From positions 1,982,001 through 2,046,000 of the forward strand of contig JAQFVV010012446.1 of the NCBI GenBank assembly GCA_028023455.1: a stretch of DNA of 64,000 bases, in the 5' to 3' direction. Both the position numbers and the translations under genes were made by a program. The notes under the pieces are model-generated. The model had not been told where the DNA came from. It saw only the letters and a program-made list of their open reading frames with translations, and searched no databases. Positions 11,030-21,584 of the stretch are shown here, one piece after another. This stretch comes from Epiperipatus broadwayi. Its lineage: Eukaryota; Onychophora; Udeonychophora; Euonychophora; Peripatidae. Each line of letters starts with the position of its first letter. Position 1 is the first letter of the stretch.

Positions 11030-11657
11030 CACTGTCACACAAGATAGGGACTGATTTCTATCCACTTTTAACATTTTGTGGTGGTGTGTAACCATAAACA
11101 TATGACCAAAAATATTTGAAAAAGATGTATAATCCCCAAATGGACATTTTGGCTCAGATCACAATCTCTTACACATATCTTTATCATTGTTCAGTATATA
11201 TAGAGAGGATTGTTACAGTTTAATTGATAAGGTCAAACTTACTGCCCTCACAACTTTGACATAAATCCCTTGACAGACGTATAATGATAATTTTTATAAG
11301 CCATTCATTAGAATAAAGATTATTCATTACAGAAATATTATTTATTAAGTGGATAATCTCTAATTTAATGAATGACTAATAAAAATTATTAATATACTTC
11401 TATCAAGTGGTTTGTATCACAGTTGTGAGGGCAGTAAGTTTGACACTGATAATCTAAACTGTAGTAATTCCATCTATATATACTGAACAATGATAAAGAG
11501 ATGTATAAACGATGGTAATCTCTTAACTGATGAGTACTGGTTTGGCAACAAAGGTGCATCTTGGGGATCACATCTTTTTCACAACTTGGGTTATACATTT
11601 GTGATTACACCCCTCCGCAAGATGTTAAAAGTGGCTAGAAACCAGTCCCCACCTTGA
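11030..11657. repeat. Foldback repeat, ~230-bp diverged inverted arms, family B-related
   Basis: The left arm 11030-11270 is the imperfect reverse complement (about 75% by eye) of 11390-11657. Landmarks are CTTACTGCCCTCACAACT (left) against AGTTGTGAGGGCAGTAAG (right), and CATTGTTCAGTATATATAGA against TCTATATATACTGAACAATG. The right arm contains a decayed hammerhead trace: CTGATGA at 11526-11532, but GAAA replaced by CAAAG, then GCATC and TTGGGGATC. The loop, 11271-11389, carries a 70-bp sequence starting ACAGAAATATTATTTATTAA that recurs at 14993, beyond the RTE element, suggesting the RTE inserted into a larger repeat array. Confidence 0.75.
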
Positions 11658-14600
11658 ATGAGAGTCATCATCATCATCAACCATTATAAATCCACTGCAG
11701 GATGAAGGTCTCTCCAAGATTAATCCATCTTTTCTGATCTTTAGCTTCTCTTCTCCACATCACCCCTGCACATTTTCTTATTTCATCCATCCATCTCACA
11801 TGTGGTCTCTTTCTGGGTCTTTTACAATCTCTTGGAATCCAGTTTAAAATTTCAATTGTCCATCTATTATCATATCTTCTAGCAATATGTCCAGCCCAAC
11901 TCCACTTCAATCTTTTAATTTTTTCAATGAGGTCAGTAACACCTGTTTGTTCTCTTACCCATACATTGCGTTTTCGATCTCTTCTTGTTACTCCCAACAT
12001 GCATCTCTCCATACTTCTTTGAGTGGTCTGAAGTCTCTGTATTGCTCTTCTATTAAGTGTCCAAGTCTCAGATCCATAAGTAAGAACTGGTAAAACACAT
12101 TTGTTAAAAACCTTCCTTTTCAAACACATAGGCATATTTCCTTTTAGAATCAAGTTATTTCTACCAAAAGCACTCCAACCAAGTTTAATTCTATGATTAA
12201 TTTCTTCCATTATGTTTCCATCTGTATTAATAATCTGACCAAGGTATTTGTAACTGTTAACTTCTTCTAATTCATCATAATCAATCTTTATTTTCATATT
12301 TTGAGCAAATCGATTAAACATTACTTTAGTCTTTTTAACATTTATCTTTAGTCCTACTTTCCTACTTTCATCTGATAATTTCTGCAACATATCCTGCAGC
12401 TCTGAAGCATTATTTGCAAAAACAACTACATCATCTGCAAAATCTAAATGACTTAAATAATCTCCATTTACTTTCACTCCTTTAGTTTCCCATTTTAATC
12501 CACAAAATACTTCTTGCAGCACTGCTGTAAAAAGTTTTGGAGATATGGAGTCACCTTGTCTTACACCTTTCTCAATGTTGACTTTCCCAGTATCATTATG
12601 TAATCTAATTGTTGCTGTTGCATTTTTATAAATATTCTTCAAAATATGACAATATCCTGGATCTATACCTTGATGATCCAATGCTTTAATCACTGAAAAA
12701 ATGTTTATAGAATCAAATGCCTTTTCATAATCTACAAATCCAAAACATAATGACAACTCATATTCATTCGTCCTTTCTATAACTTCTCTCAACACCTGGA
12801 TATGATCTACTGTACTAAAACCACTTTTAAATCCAGCTTGTTCTCTTGGTTGGTGGAAATCCAATGTTCTCTGTAGACGAGTTGTAATTATCTTGGTAAA
12901 ATTTTTTATATAAAACTGATAAAAGGCTGATAGGTCTGTAATTTCTAATATCTTCTTTATCACCTTTTTTAAATATTAATATTATTACTGCATTCTTCCA
13001 ATCATCCGGTACATCTTTATCATTTAGACATTTGGTATATAACTTTGCTAAAAAAATTTATATTTCTTCACCTGCTTCTTTTAATATATCAATTATAATT
13101 CCATCATTACCTGGAGCCTTTCCTTTTTTCATACATTTAATTGTGTATCTCACTTCTTCATTTAAAATTCTGGGCAATTCGGAAGATGTAATAGATATAG
13201 GAGGTACTTGTTCTTTATTACTATATAATTCTTGATAAAAATCTTCTACCAATTTCATGATGTCATCTCTCTTTTTAGTAACAATTCCCTCTTTTTTTCT
13301 TATTGCAGATATAAATTTCCTACCAATACCAATATGTTGTTTTACATTCTTAAGACTTTTATTTTCTTCTACAGCTTTCCTTGCTAGTTCACAGTTATAC
13401 TTTCTTATATCATTTTCAACTCTTTTCCGCACCATTTTACAAAATTCGAGATATTCAATTCTTTTTAATGCATCATTTTTGTATATCTTCATATTCCTTC
13501 TTTTCTTCATAAATTCTCTAGTCTCAGTAGAAATTTTATTGGTCAAATGCTGCCTTTTTCTACCAGCTATGTTTGTTGCAGTTTTTAAAAGTATATCAGT
13601 TATTTTCATATTAATTTCATTCAAATCTGAATCATGTTCAAAATCTCCTAACACTTGAAACCTATTTGTAAGTTCTAATTTAAATTCATTAGAATGTTTC
13701 TGAAGATTAGGAATATCAACTGTAAATATTGTTTTTCTTAATAATTTTTGTCTCTCTAGTTTCACATTAACACGTATCTTACACCTTACTAATCGATGAT
13801 CACTTCCTGTGTTAAATTTATTAAGAACATTACAATCTTGAAATATGTATTTCCTGTTAGTCAAAATATAATCCAATTCTGCTGTACCTTCATTTGGATG
13901 CTTCCATGTCCATTTCCTTTTAACATTTTTCTCAAAAAAAGTATTCATAATATAAAGTTTTTCTTTTTCTGCAAACTCCACAAGTCTATGTCCTCTCTCA
14001 TTTCTATTACCATAACCAAAATTACCTACAGCACTTTAATCTTTCATTTGTTTACCAATTCTAGCATTAAAGTCTCCCATAACAATTTTAAAATGTTGTT
14101 TACTCTGATCAAAAGCCTTTTGTACATCCATATAAAAATCTTCTACTACTTCATCACTATGAGAACTTGTTGGGGCATAAACCTGAATTATCTGCATTTG
14201 GTATCTGCTATTAAGTTGTATAACTAATCTTGCCACTCTGTCTGATACACCATCAATCTCCACAATATTGTTTTTCCACTTTTTATTTATAATGAATCCT
14301 ACTCCACTTGTATTTCCAATATTTGTGCCTTTATAATAGAGTATATGTCCACTTTTTAAATCAATTATCTCTTCATCTTTTCTTCTAACTTCACAAAGTC
14401 CAATAATGTCCTATTTAATATAAGAGAGTTCTTCTTCTAATTCTTGCGATCTTCCTTCACTTGAAAGTGATCTGCAGTTATAAGTACCTAAATAAAAAGT
14501 CGTCATCAAATGGCAGCCTCGGTCCGAAATCAGGGGAATCTTAGCACCCTCCGCCTTTGGCCACCAACTGCTGCCTTGGTTGGTGACTTTACAGCCTCCT

Positions 14601-14972
14601 GGGAATAAGGGCCATGCTTTATTTTTGTCTGTCATAATTGTATATATGTATTGGAAAAATATTTATAATTTACACAAACATTCATTCTGCCTTATCAGGC
14701 ACTGAGAAGAAAGACTATGGTGTTTCTCGATCTTAAACTCAGAGGTAAAAAGCCAATAAACTCACCACGCTGGCTAATGCGTGTTGGTGAGCAGCCCATC
14801 CATGTTCGTATACTATATGAATAATCACATAGTAATAACAGCTGCAACGACAAGAACGTATGGAGTGGACATTAAGAATTTGCCCTGCTCGGTTCCTTTA
14901 AGGCCTCCAAGAGGAATCAAAGGGTCTCCTTTCAGTTAATAGCAAACTCCTTTCTGCAGCCTGCATGAGAGT
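11658..14972 (-). mobile_element. Full-length RTE/BovB-like LINE with 8-bp TSD
   Basis: The word ATGAGAGT is present at 11658-11665 and 14965-14972, flanking 3299 bp (11666-14964), the usual size of an RTE element. The 3' end is the TGATGATGA-type repeat (reverse strand, 11666-11680) typical of the clade. The 5' UTR (14640-14964) is GC-richer than its surroundings. The ORF is described separately. An 8-bp TSD alone is weak, but it sits exactly at both expected element ends. Confidence 0.85.
11677..14635 (-). pseudogene. RTE-clade LINE polyprotein: APE endonuclease plus reverse transcriptase
   Basis: The protein nicks target DNA and copies the element RNA at the nick (target-primed reverse transcription). 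In order: LGTYNCRSLSSEG at the start of the endonuclease; LCEVRRK (catalytic Glu); VMGDFNARIG (about 14050-14080); TGSDHRLV (catalytic His region); then the RT with NYRPISLLSVLYK, FVDYEKAFDS (motif A), GVRQGDSISP (motif B) and FADDVVV (motif C, 12430-12441); and the C-terminal WAGHIARR...RKRPHVRWMDEI block seen across RTE elements. Damage is light: a stop where IK-W-D is expected (about 14410), stops near 14035 and 13055, and one frameshift in an A run near 12905. The catalytic residues I can see are all kept, so inactivation looks recent. Confidence 0.93.
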
Positions 14973-14992
14973 AGTGCAGTAAAAATAACACT

Positions 14993-15194
14993 ACAGAAAT
15001 ATTATTTATTAATTGGAGAATCTCTAATCTAATGAATGATTAATAAAAATTATTAATAGCATTGAATGACTTGAATAGAAATATTAAATGACTATATACA
15101 AACAATACTATTTCATTATCTACCTCCAATATTGACAGTCTAACATTATTCAGAGCTATAAATGACAACATATAACTTCTGCTAACTTTGTAGT
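14993..15194. repeat. Second copy of the loop repeat from 11326, plus spacer
   Basis: From 14993 the sequence ACAGAAATATTATTTATTAA continues for about 65 bp as a close copy of 11331-11398, including the block AATGAATGAYTAATAAAAA. The rest is unremarkable. Confidence 0.6.
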
Positions 15195-15770
15195 ACAATT
15201 ATTTAAATTTCATCACATGACACCACACAATGCTGTTTGGCAGGAAATACTTTTTCTCACTATGATTGCCACCTAGTGCAAGCTTTAATAATTATTAGAT
15301 GCTAAATGGTAGTGCTTAATAATTCCTTACCCAGTGCTGACCATCAAATATTCCCAGACTAGTTTCCAATTTATGGAGGAGTCTCAAATTTAGTGAGGTA
15401 CTTTTTGGATTTTTTTAACCACTCATTTGAACCCTTGGATCTAATGTGCTTTTCCTCTAGTAGCCATTTATTACTTTTTGATATACTATCAAAAATTGGT
15501 CCAAATTGAAAACCTTATTAAATTTTTCAATCGGATCTGAAACCATTTCAGTTCTATATAGAATGGTGATTCTAGTTTCTTATATAATTTTAGGCACCTT
15601 TATTTTTAGGCCAGAATTGGTACAAATTAATGAAATCACATGACCAACAATACAATATCTGATTCCAGCTTACAGCTAGAAACTAATCTGGAGATATTGG
15701 ATAGGACAGCATTGAATAGGGATTTATTAGCACTATGACCTAGCATTTATTAATTACTAAAGACTGTACT
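15195..15770 (-). repeat. Diverged family A repeat
   Basis: The arm word GCCACCTAGTGCAAGC (about 15270) and the hammerhead half CCCAGACTAGTTTCC (reverse of GAAAC-TAGTC-TGGG, 15355-15370) mark this as family A on the reverse strand. The CUGAUGA half is disrupted by an insertion-like change, so no intact ribozyme is present. Downstream unit sequence resembles 19480-20270. Confidence 0.55.
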
Positions 15771-16378
15771 AGGTGGGGTAAATGTAGTGAGAAATAAAAA
15801 AAAATTTACTGCTAAATATAATTTTATAATAAAATCCTTTAAATACATATATAAACAGAATACTATTAATGCAAATAACACTAATTTAAAAATTTCTATT
15901 ATTTAAACAAAATTATATCATTTTATGACGCTATATAAAGTTTTACACTGAAGGTATTATAGTATTATTAATAAAATTTAATATAGTTTATACAAATGTA
16001 AATTCATTGAAAGAAGTCAACCCTCAGCCAGTAGCAATATTAATAACAATCAACAATCTCATTCCGTTGTCATGGCAACTTTATTTATGGTCTAAGTATT
16101 GACTAATTTCAATGAATTTACATTTATAAGCCTATCTTACCTTGAACATTATTAGTTTAAAAAAAGCATTTCAATATTTTCAAATTATAAATAGTAAAGT
16201 TACCATTTATTAAATTTTTTAGCAGAGTTTGGGTTTGTAATGAGGAGAAAAAAGTATATTATTAAAATATCGAAAAAGTCCCAAATCCAAAAAAGTTTGG
16301 ATTAAAAATTTTTGGATTGATGATAGTCTACCTGGATTTGTTTTTTTTTTTTTTTAAGTCATTAACTTGTACGAAGTT
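15771..16378. other. AT-rich spacer
   Basis: No coding signal. The word AATGAATTTACATTTATAAG near 16110 is the approximate inverse of sequence at 15990-16015, giving a loose inverted repeat around 16020-16110. Confidence 0.35.
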
Positions 16379-16610
16379 ATTTTATAAAATAAAATATAAC
16401 ATAGCAAATTTTTCCACACAATAGTGCCACCTAGTGAAAGCTGTAGTAACCAACAAATGTTAGAAAGTTGAGCATTTTCATCCCTATCTAGTTGACTATC
16501 TATCTAATATTCCCAGACTAGTTTCTAATTTATGGGTTTCATCAGTGATCCAATGTGTCCCTCCAGCACCCATCTTTTACCTTTATGGCTTAAAAGTAAA
16601 TATAATTATT
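16379..16610 (-). repeat. Family A repeat unit
   Basis: Contains the arm word GTGCCACCTAGTGAAAGC (about 16425) followed by a hammerhead-like motif on the reverse strand (16505-16552). It ends near TCCAGCACCCATCTTTTACC, which recurs in the other family A units at about 15460, 19670 and 61730. Confidence 0.6.
16505..16552 (-). ncRNA. Hammerhead-like motif, family A
   Basis: Reverse strand: CTGATGA (complement of 16539-16545), GAAAC (16521-16525), then TAGTC as the minimal stem III and cleavage triplet. Stem I strands are weakly paired (ATCA/TGGG). Stem II is poor. The core letters are intact but the folding is doubtful. Confidence 0.45.
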
Positions 16611-16720
16611 TGAATGATTTTATCACAAATCTTAATAAAAAATGATTTTTTTTTTTGGTTTTTGATTAGGGTTTTAAAGCTTGAAAGAAAAAAATGGGAT
16701 TGGTTATGAGAACTCTACAT

Positions 16721-17290
16721 TCAGGGTCTGAACACTCTATGACTGCACTAGAACTGGATTCTGTCTGCAAACCTTATGATCCAGAGTTTGACAGTATCAT
16801 TGCACTAAATCATATAGGATAAAATAAATTAAACCACTTTACTGTTTGGGAGTTCATAAGCAGTTCAAGCATCGGAAGTGCCACAACTGAAATCGATTCG
16901 AGGATCTTATAGTCTAGGGTTTGATCACTCTATGACTCCATGAGAACTGAATTCTTTCTGGGAACCCTATGATCTGGAAGATGACACTTTATCACTCCGC
17001 TAAACCATATAGGATAAAATAAATTCACTTTACTGTTTGGGAGTTTACAAGAAGTTCAAGCACTGGATGTGGTGCCATAACTGGAATTGTTTCAAGGATC
17101 TTACAGTTCAGGGTTTGAACCCTCTAGGATTGCACCAGAACTGATGTTTTGTCACTGCATTAGAACATACATATCAAATTAAATCACTTTCGGGTATGGG
17201 AGTTCATAAAAATTACTGGAAATGCCAGAACTGGAGTCAGTCGGAGATCAAGAGTCAGGTACTCCAGGACTGTGCTAAATCATAATGGGT
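16721..17290 (+). repeat. Satellite-like tandem repeat, ~193-bp unit, about three copies
   Basis: The block beginning TCAGGGTCTGAACACTCTAT at 16721 recurs at 16913 (TCTAGGGTTTGATCACTC) and 17108 (TCAGGGTTTGAACCCTC), giving spacings of 192 and 195 bp. Each unit also carries CACTTTACTGTTTGGGAGTT (or variant) and a CCAGAACTG/CACAACTGA block. The third copy is partly deleted. A fragment lies near 30190-30240. No ribozyme core is visible and it is not coding. Confidence 0.8.
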
Positions 17291-17910
17291 GATGTAGATA
17301 ATAAAAGAGCATTGATGAGAAGTGGTTCTTTTTTTAAAAAAAAGGTTCAACGTAATACATAATTGTTTTATATATACGTGCAAACAAAATACACATACAT
17401 ATATATATATATACACACAAAAGAAAGAAAACAGGTTTTTATATTTCATCTATATCAAATGTAGGGTTAATAAAACGACATCAAATGTTCAATATAAATC
17501 AGAATCTTGTCAATCTAATATTGGAAATCATCAGTTGAGAGTTAAAGTTTTCATGTAAAAGACCTTGAAGAGATCTTTGGAAACCGATAAAGTCAAGTCA
17601 GTTTCTTGATCAATAGCGCACAAAGAAATAACTTTGCTATCTTTCCAAAGATTTTTATTCTTTATAATTTTGAATCTCTAAAAGAAGACGTAAATCAAAA
17701 GACAATTATAATTGAACAAACTCCATACGTTTTTATTTATCTCGCTGTAATCTATTATATTCATAAAATTCGCATCAATATATGTTAGTTGTTTATCTAT
17801 ATGCAGAGCCACAGTTGTAAGCATCTAACTGTCGATATATAAACTCTTTATTTACTTCTAAATAACAATCGATTTATAACTTTATTTCCGTACTTACCAA
17901 AATGAATATA
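17291..17910. other. AT-rich spacer
   Basis: Contains a short (TA)/(CA) run at about 17395-17420. Small overlapping frames look like chance. Confidence 0.35.
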
Positions 17911-17997
17911 GATTTGAACTCAGACTTTCAAGCAATCTTCAACTATCCACACTATCTATACTATTGATATACATGACCACACACATGTAGAAAAGAT

Positions 17998-18058
17998 AAA
18001 TAATCATCAATATACGTATTTCGTGCTGACTCAGCACTCATCAGTTGGTCCAGATTAT
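17998..18058 (-). ncRNA. Hammerhead ribozyme motif, family B, best-preserved copy
   Basis: On the reverse strand: CTGATGA (complement of 18038-18044), stem II GTGCTG-AGT-CAGCAC (six perfect pairs with the canonical G-C at its base), GAAA (complement of 18019-18022), the self-complementary TACGTA as stem III, then UA with cleavage predicted between 18011 and 18010. Outer stem I pairs ATAATC with GATTAT (six pairs), separated by an internal loop from an inner CAA/TTG helix. Every conserved core position I can check is present. Stem III is so short that a dimeric (double) hammerhead is the likely active form, as known for newt-type hammerheads. Confidence 0.8.
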
Positions 18059-18345
18059 GATCTCCACACACATATATAATCAGTGCTCAGTTTATATTAA
18101 GATAACAAATCTTTATACTTTAATGGACAGGCTTCACATGAGGGGTCAGAGTGACTTGAGGTCAACATGGGCATGACAACAATATTGGCATCAGTATAGG
18201 ATTTGGGCATTCTATCATCAGATTTTCAATGGTATAGATGGTTGAAGAGTTGGAAGTTAGAGTAGATTGAAGCCTGTCTATTAAAGTATAAATATTTGCT
18301 ATCTTAATATAAACTGAGCACTGATTATATATGTGTGTGGGAGAT

Positions 18346-18405
18346 GATAATCTGGACCAACTGATGACTGCTAGTTCAGCACAAAATATGTATATTGATG
18401 ATTAT
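18346..18405 (+). ncRNA. Hammerhead-like motif, family B, decayed core
   Basis: CTGATGA at 18361-18367 and the outer stem I (ATAATC near 18347, GATTAT 18400-18405) are intact. GAAA has become AAAA, which removes the invariant G12, so it is probably inactive. It is inverted relative to the copy at 17998. Confidence 0.6.
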
Positions 18406-18711
18406 TTATCTTTTCTACATGTGTGTGGTTATGTACATCAGTAGCGTGAGATAGTGTGGATAGTTGAAGGTTTGCTTGAAAGTCTGACTTCAAATCCTCC
18501 TATATTTACAATTAAGTTCCAGATATAAAAATATCTGTATTTCAAACTTACCAATATGTAATTTATTAAGCATACCAATTTACTTGATTTATTAAATTAA
18601 AAATAAATTAAACTCTATATATAAATTACGAATAATAAAGCATGTGTATATGATCTAGAAATATTTTACTACTGCCATGTCAAACTGTAATTCTGAAATG
18701 AAGGCAATCAT

Positions 18712-18841
18712 CCTTCACACATAGCGTACTTTAATATTCTATTAGCGATATTTTCAAAGTCTTTATCTTAGACTTGGATCAAGAGTTTACTGTATTTAAC
18801 ACTGCTAATTAAATATTAAAGTACGGTACATGTGTGAAGGA
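18712..18841. repeat. Foldback repeat with ~45-bp arms
   Basis: CCTTCACACATAGCGTACTT (about 18713) is inverted at 18815-18841 as AAGTACGGTACATGTGTGAAGG-type sequence, with further pairing inward (TAATATT, AGC). The loop is about 60 bp. No coding content; a small non-autonomous DNA element is possible. Confidence 0.6.
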
Positions 18842-19483
18842 AAACATGTGCATATCAATATCTTAAACGGAGTAATTATACTATAATAGCCTAGAAATAT
18901 TTGGTGCGGTACACCAGACTCATGGCAATTAATTATTAAAATAAAAAACATTGAAATATATTTTTAAAAGAAGACATGTTGTAGTTACTGTGTCTTTTTT
19001 TTTTGGATCATCTAACTGCTGTCTACTAATGTAACCAAAATCATACTTTTCTATCAGGTTGGGTCTGTTATTAGACATCTTTCTATATATCTGTATCTGT
19101 AACCAGGCATATAATACCATTTTTAAACAAATTTAAAATTAGAGAATGAATCAGTCAAAGAATTTAGATATTAGAATTCATTTTACAACTTTTCTGTACA
19201 TATATACAAGGTTATATACTCTTGTTGAAGGTAGGTAAAGATGCTAGGCAACAGAGAACTATGACAAGGTGATGGCGCTTGATTGTTTTGGAGGTAATTT
19301 GCTATAGTTAACCACTCTCTTAAACCTAATATATTTTAATATCCCTATTTCGGAATTAGATTATAAACTTTAAGAAGTGCTTACAAAAACCAAAAAATGA
19401 GATGGCGATATAAGCAGGTATGACTAAGTTATCGAATAGTCCAAAATCTATTTAATAAGTAATAAATCTATTTCTTCAACTAC
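18842..19483. other. Spacer without recognised gene
   Basis: AT-rich. A 63-codon reverse frame at 18929-19120 shows no motif. Confidence 0.35.
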
Positions 19484-19564
19484 AATTCTGCCACCTAGTG
19501 TAAGTTTTGGTAATCAATGCCAGATGGTGTTATTAAGTTCTTAAATAATGCTGTCCTGTCCATA

Positions 19565-19610
19565 TTTCCTGGCTAGTTTTTAGCTTGGTAGATTTCATCA
19601 GTGAGGAGCT
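19565..19610 (-). ncRNA. Hammerhead-like motif, family A, decayed
   Basis: Reverse strand CTGATGA (complement of 19595-19601) preceded by CTCCTCA, as in the intact family A copies. GAAAC has become AAAAC and TAGTC has become TAGCC, so both the invariant G12 and the cleavage triplet are lost. Predicted inactive. Confidence 0.5.
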
Positions 19611-19986
19611 TTAATTTTATAGTGCACCAGCGATTTTTGAACCTAATGTACCTTTTGTCCCAGCAGCCATGATTTATTCCTTTTTATCTTATCAAGATAT
19701 CAGATCCAAAAATACTTTAATTTTTTTAAAATTTAAGTCATTCTTGCATGGTTATATATGCATCGAATATGATGCTAGTTCAGTACATAATGGTGCCCTC
19801 AGTTTTCTAATAACTAAAAATATTTAAATATGGGCCAGGATTGCCATCACAAGACCCCAGCTTGCATAGTACTTTGATATAACAAGCCTACTTTTATTTC
19901 AAATCTGCCATCTAGTGTGAGATTTAGTCATCAACAAATGCCAAACAGCCGTACTTAACAATTCTCTATCCAGTTCTATCTTATCC

Positions 19987-20042
19987 CCATTCCTAGACTA
20001 GTTTCTAGCTTATGACTTTCACCAGTGAAGAATTTTGGATCG
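19987..20042 (-). ncRNA. Hammerhead-like motif, family A
   Basis: Reverse strand: CTGGTGA (complement of 20019-20025, A6 changed to G), a short AG/CT stem II, GAAAC and TAGTC. ATCCAA survives from the outer stem I, but its partner is mutated. Probably inactive. Confidence 0.45.
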
Positions 20043-20429
20043 GGATTTAGTGCATCTTGATTTTTTTACAACCCAATGTATCTTTCCTCCAGGAGTCCTG
20101 TATTCTTTTTTTTTTTTTACTGATCAAGAATTCAAATATACTTTAATGTTCTGAACCTAAACCAACTTGTTTACTTAGTTATGAACACATGATACTAATT
20201 TAGTATCTGATATATTTTAGTGATCTCCATTATTTAATAATTAGAGACACATATTTCTTGGCTATGATTATTAAAACTTCAGTAACCTTCCACAAAAAGG
20301 AAGAATCGGAATAAAAGAAATTGACTACTGTTTAAAAGTAATGTGTAGACAGAGGTCATGTGATGTTTTAATCAGTGTTGTTATTATAAGATCACAAAAA
20401 AAATATACTAAAGATATCTACTTTTTTTA

Positions 20430-21385
20430 TTTGAGCATAGTGTTAGTAAAGGGGTATTAAATTAGAAAAAGTTCAAAGGAAAGTAGGCAGACATGTATTG
20501 GATGCAGATGTATAGACAGCAAGGGAGGCAATTCAAGGAGAAATGGGATAGTCAAGTTTTCATATGAGAGATGCAAAAAATAAAATGAAAATGTTTGGTA
20601 GATTGCAATTTATGGATAATAAAAGAATAGCCAAAATAATATTTAATTGGGTTATGAGTAAAGGGCAGGTAACAAGATGGGTGAGAAAGGTAATGTGGTA
20701 CGCAAAAGATTTGGATAAAGAATTTATATCAGTATATTTGTACAATAGATGGGAGGATTGTGTTAGGAGGATTGTTGAGTGTTATAGTGGTAAGGAATGG
20801 GATAAAAGAATAGATTTATTAATAAAGAATAGGGAGTTAGAGAGATGGAGAACTAGTATGGAGAGTAAAAAGACTTTAAATATATATAGAAATAAACAGA
20901 ATATTAGGTACGAGTTAATATATGATAATAGTAAGGAAAGTAGTTTATTGTTTAAGGCTCGAGTGGGATCTTTAGCAACAAAAGAATATACATGTAAATG
21001 GAAAAATATGGGTGATTTAGTCTGTAAATTATGTAAGGAAGGAATAGAAAATATTAGGCATCTGTTAATTGAATGTAAATGCTTGAAAACAGAAAGGGCA
21101 CATATAATGAAGTTATGGAAGAATAAATATGAAAAAAGTGATTATACAGAAAATGGATTATTGGTTTTTATGTTGGGCTTGGGAAATGATATGGGGGATT
21201 TAGATATAAAGGCCATAGAGTTGACAAAGATTATATTGTGGAAATGGGCTGGAACAGAATATGGAAAAACTTAGACTGCAGAATGTAAAATAAAGTAGCT
21301 AACAGATTTCTCTGGGCATAATTGCTGAGAGATTCTTGACTTCGTTTAAGGAGAAGCTACAGTACATCACATCACATCACATAAC
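20430..21385 (+). mobile_element. 5'-truncated LINE copy (same family as 1937-4190)
   Basis: Homology to the reverse-strand copy begins about 20434, with both reading GTTAGTAAAGGGG-like sequence, and runs through the C-terminal ORF into a shared 3' UTR (TCTCTGGGCATAATTGCTGA; the other copy has TCTCTGGGAATAGTGGCTGA). It ends with the pentamer-like tail ACATCACATCACATCACA (about 21365-21382). 5' truncation is normal for LINE insertions. Confidence 0.85.
20564..21274 (+). CDS. LINE ORF2 C-terminal segment (partial, 236 aa open)
   Basis: This is the longest undamaged piece of the unresolved LINE. It corresponds to the region after the RT palm: a basic N-terminal half (KMFGRLQFMDNKRIAKIIFNW), then RVGSLATKEYTCKWKNMGD and a zinc-finger-like CKLCKEGIENIRHLLIECKC (about residues 145-164) that resembles the C-terminal CxxC...H....C finger of many LINE proteins. 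It begins at a Met, but this is an internal residue of the original protein, since homology continues upstream in the same frame to about 20455 through one stop. It cannot be functional alone. The clade is undetermined. Confidence 0.75.
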   Translation: MRDAKNKMKMFGRLQFMDNKRIAKIIFNWVMSKGQVTRWVRKVMWYAKDLDKEFISVYLYNRWEDCVRRIVECYSGKEWDKRIDLLIKNRELERWRTSMESKKTLNIYRNKQNIRYELIYDNSKESSLLFKARVGSLATKEYTCKWKNMGDLVCKLCKEGIENIRHLLIECKCLKTERAHIMKLWKNKYEKSDYTENGLLVFMLGLGNDMGDLDIKAIELTKIILWKWAGTEYGKT

Positions 21386-21584
21386 AACTCTTGGATACAA
21401 TGCATACATATGAATTCAAAAAAAGCAAAAAACAATTTTTAAGCAAAAAAAGTAAAACTGCTGTTCTATAGTCAAAAAATAAATAGTTATTCAATAAAGA
21501 AATGTATTATTAGAGTAAAATTAAATGAAAATAATCAGCCATATTATTTATAAAGCAAGTAAATTCTATTATCATTGTACTATA

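Larger units (their letters stand above)
17911..18500. repeat. Family B inverted pair (two units, ~210-230 bp arms)
   Basis: The left unit (17911-18135, reverse orientation) and the right unit (18270-18500, forward) are near reverse complements, each with a hammerhead-like motif. Landmarks: GATTTGAACTCAGACTTTCA at the left end against GAAAGTCTGACTTCAAATC at the right end; AATCAGTGCTCAGTTTATAT near 18080 against ATATAAACTGAGCACTGATT near 18307. The ~140-bp centre contains GAGGGGTCAGAGTGACTT and TCTATCATCAGATTTTCAAT, which belong to the unit because they recur at 21855 and 55595. The unit end reading GTTCAAATCC in other copies resembles a tRNA B-box. Confidence 0.85.
19484..20270 (-). repeat. 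Family A tandem dimer (period ~415-424 bp)
   Basis: Two diverged units in the same orientation: TCTGCCACCTAGTGTAAG near 19489 and TCTGCCATCTAGTGTGAG near 19904 (415 bp apart), with hammerhead-like cores at 19595 and 20019 (424 bp apart). The unit tail word CCAGCAGCCATGATTTATTC / CCAGGAGTCCTGTATTC also repeats. Head-to-tail dimers of ribozyme-bearing units parallel the family C dimer at 720-1420. Confidence 0.65.

Noticed and set aside
11271-11389. RTE element nested in the loop of the foldback
   Set aside because: The RTE lies entirely to the right of the foldback's right arm (from 11666), so it is adjacent rather than in the loop.
13257-13658. 133-codon plus-strand frame, and 13796-14227
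   Set aside because: Both lie antisense to the RTE ORF, whose motifs identify the true strand.
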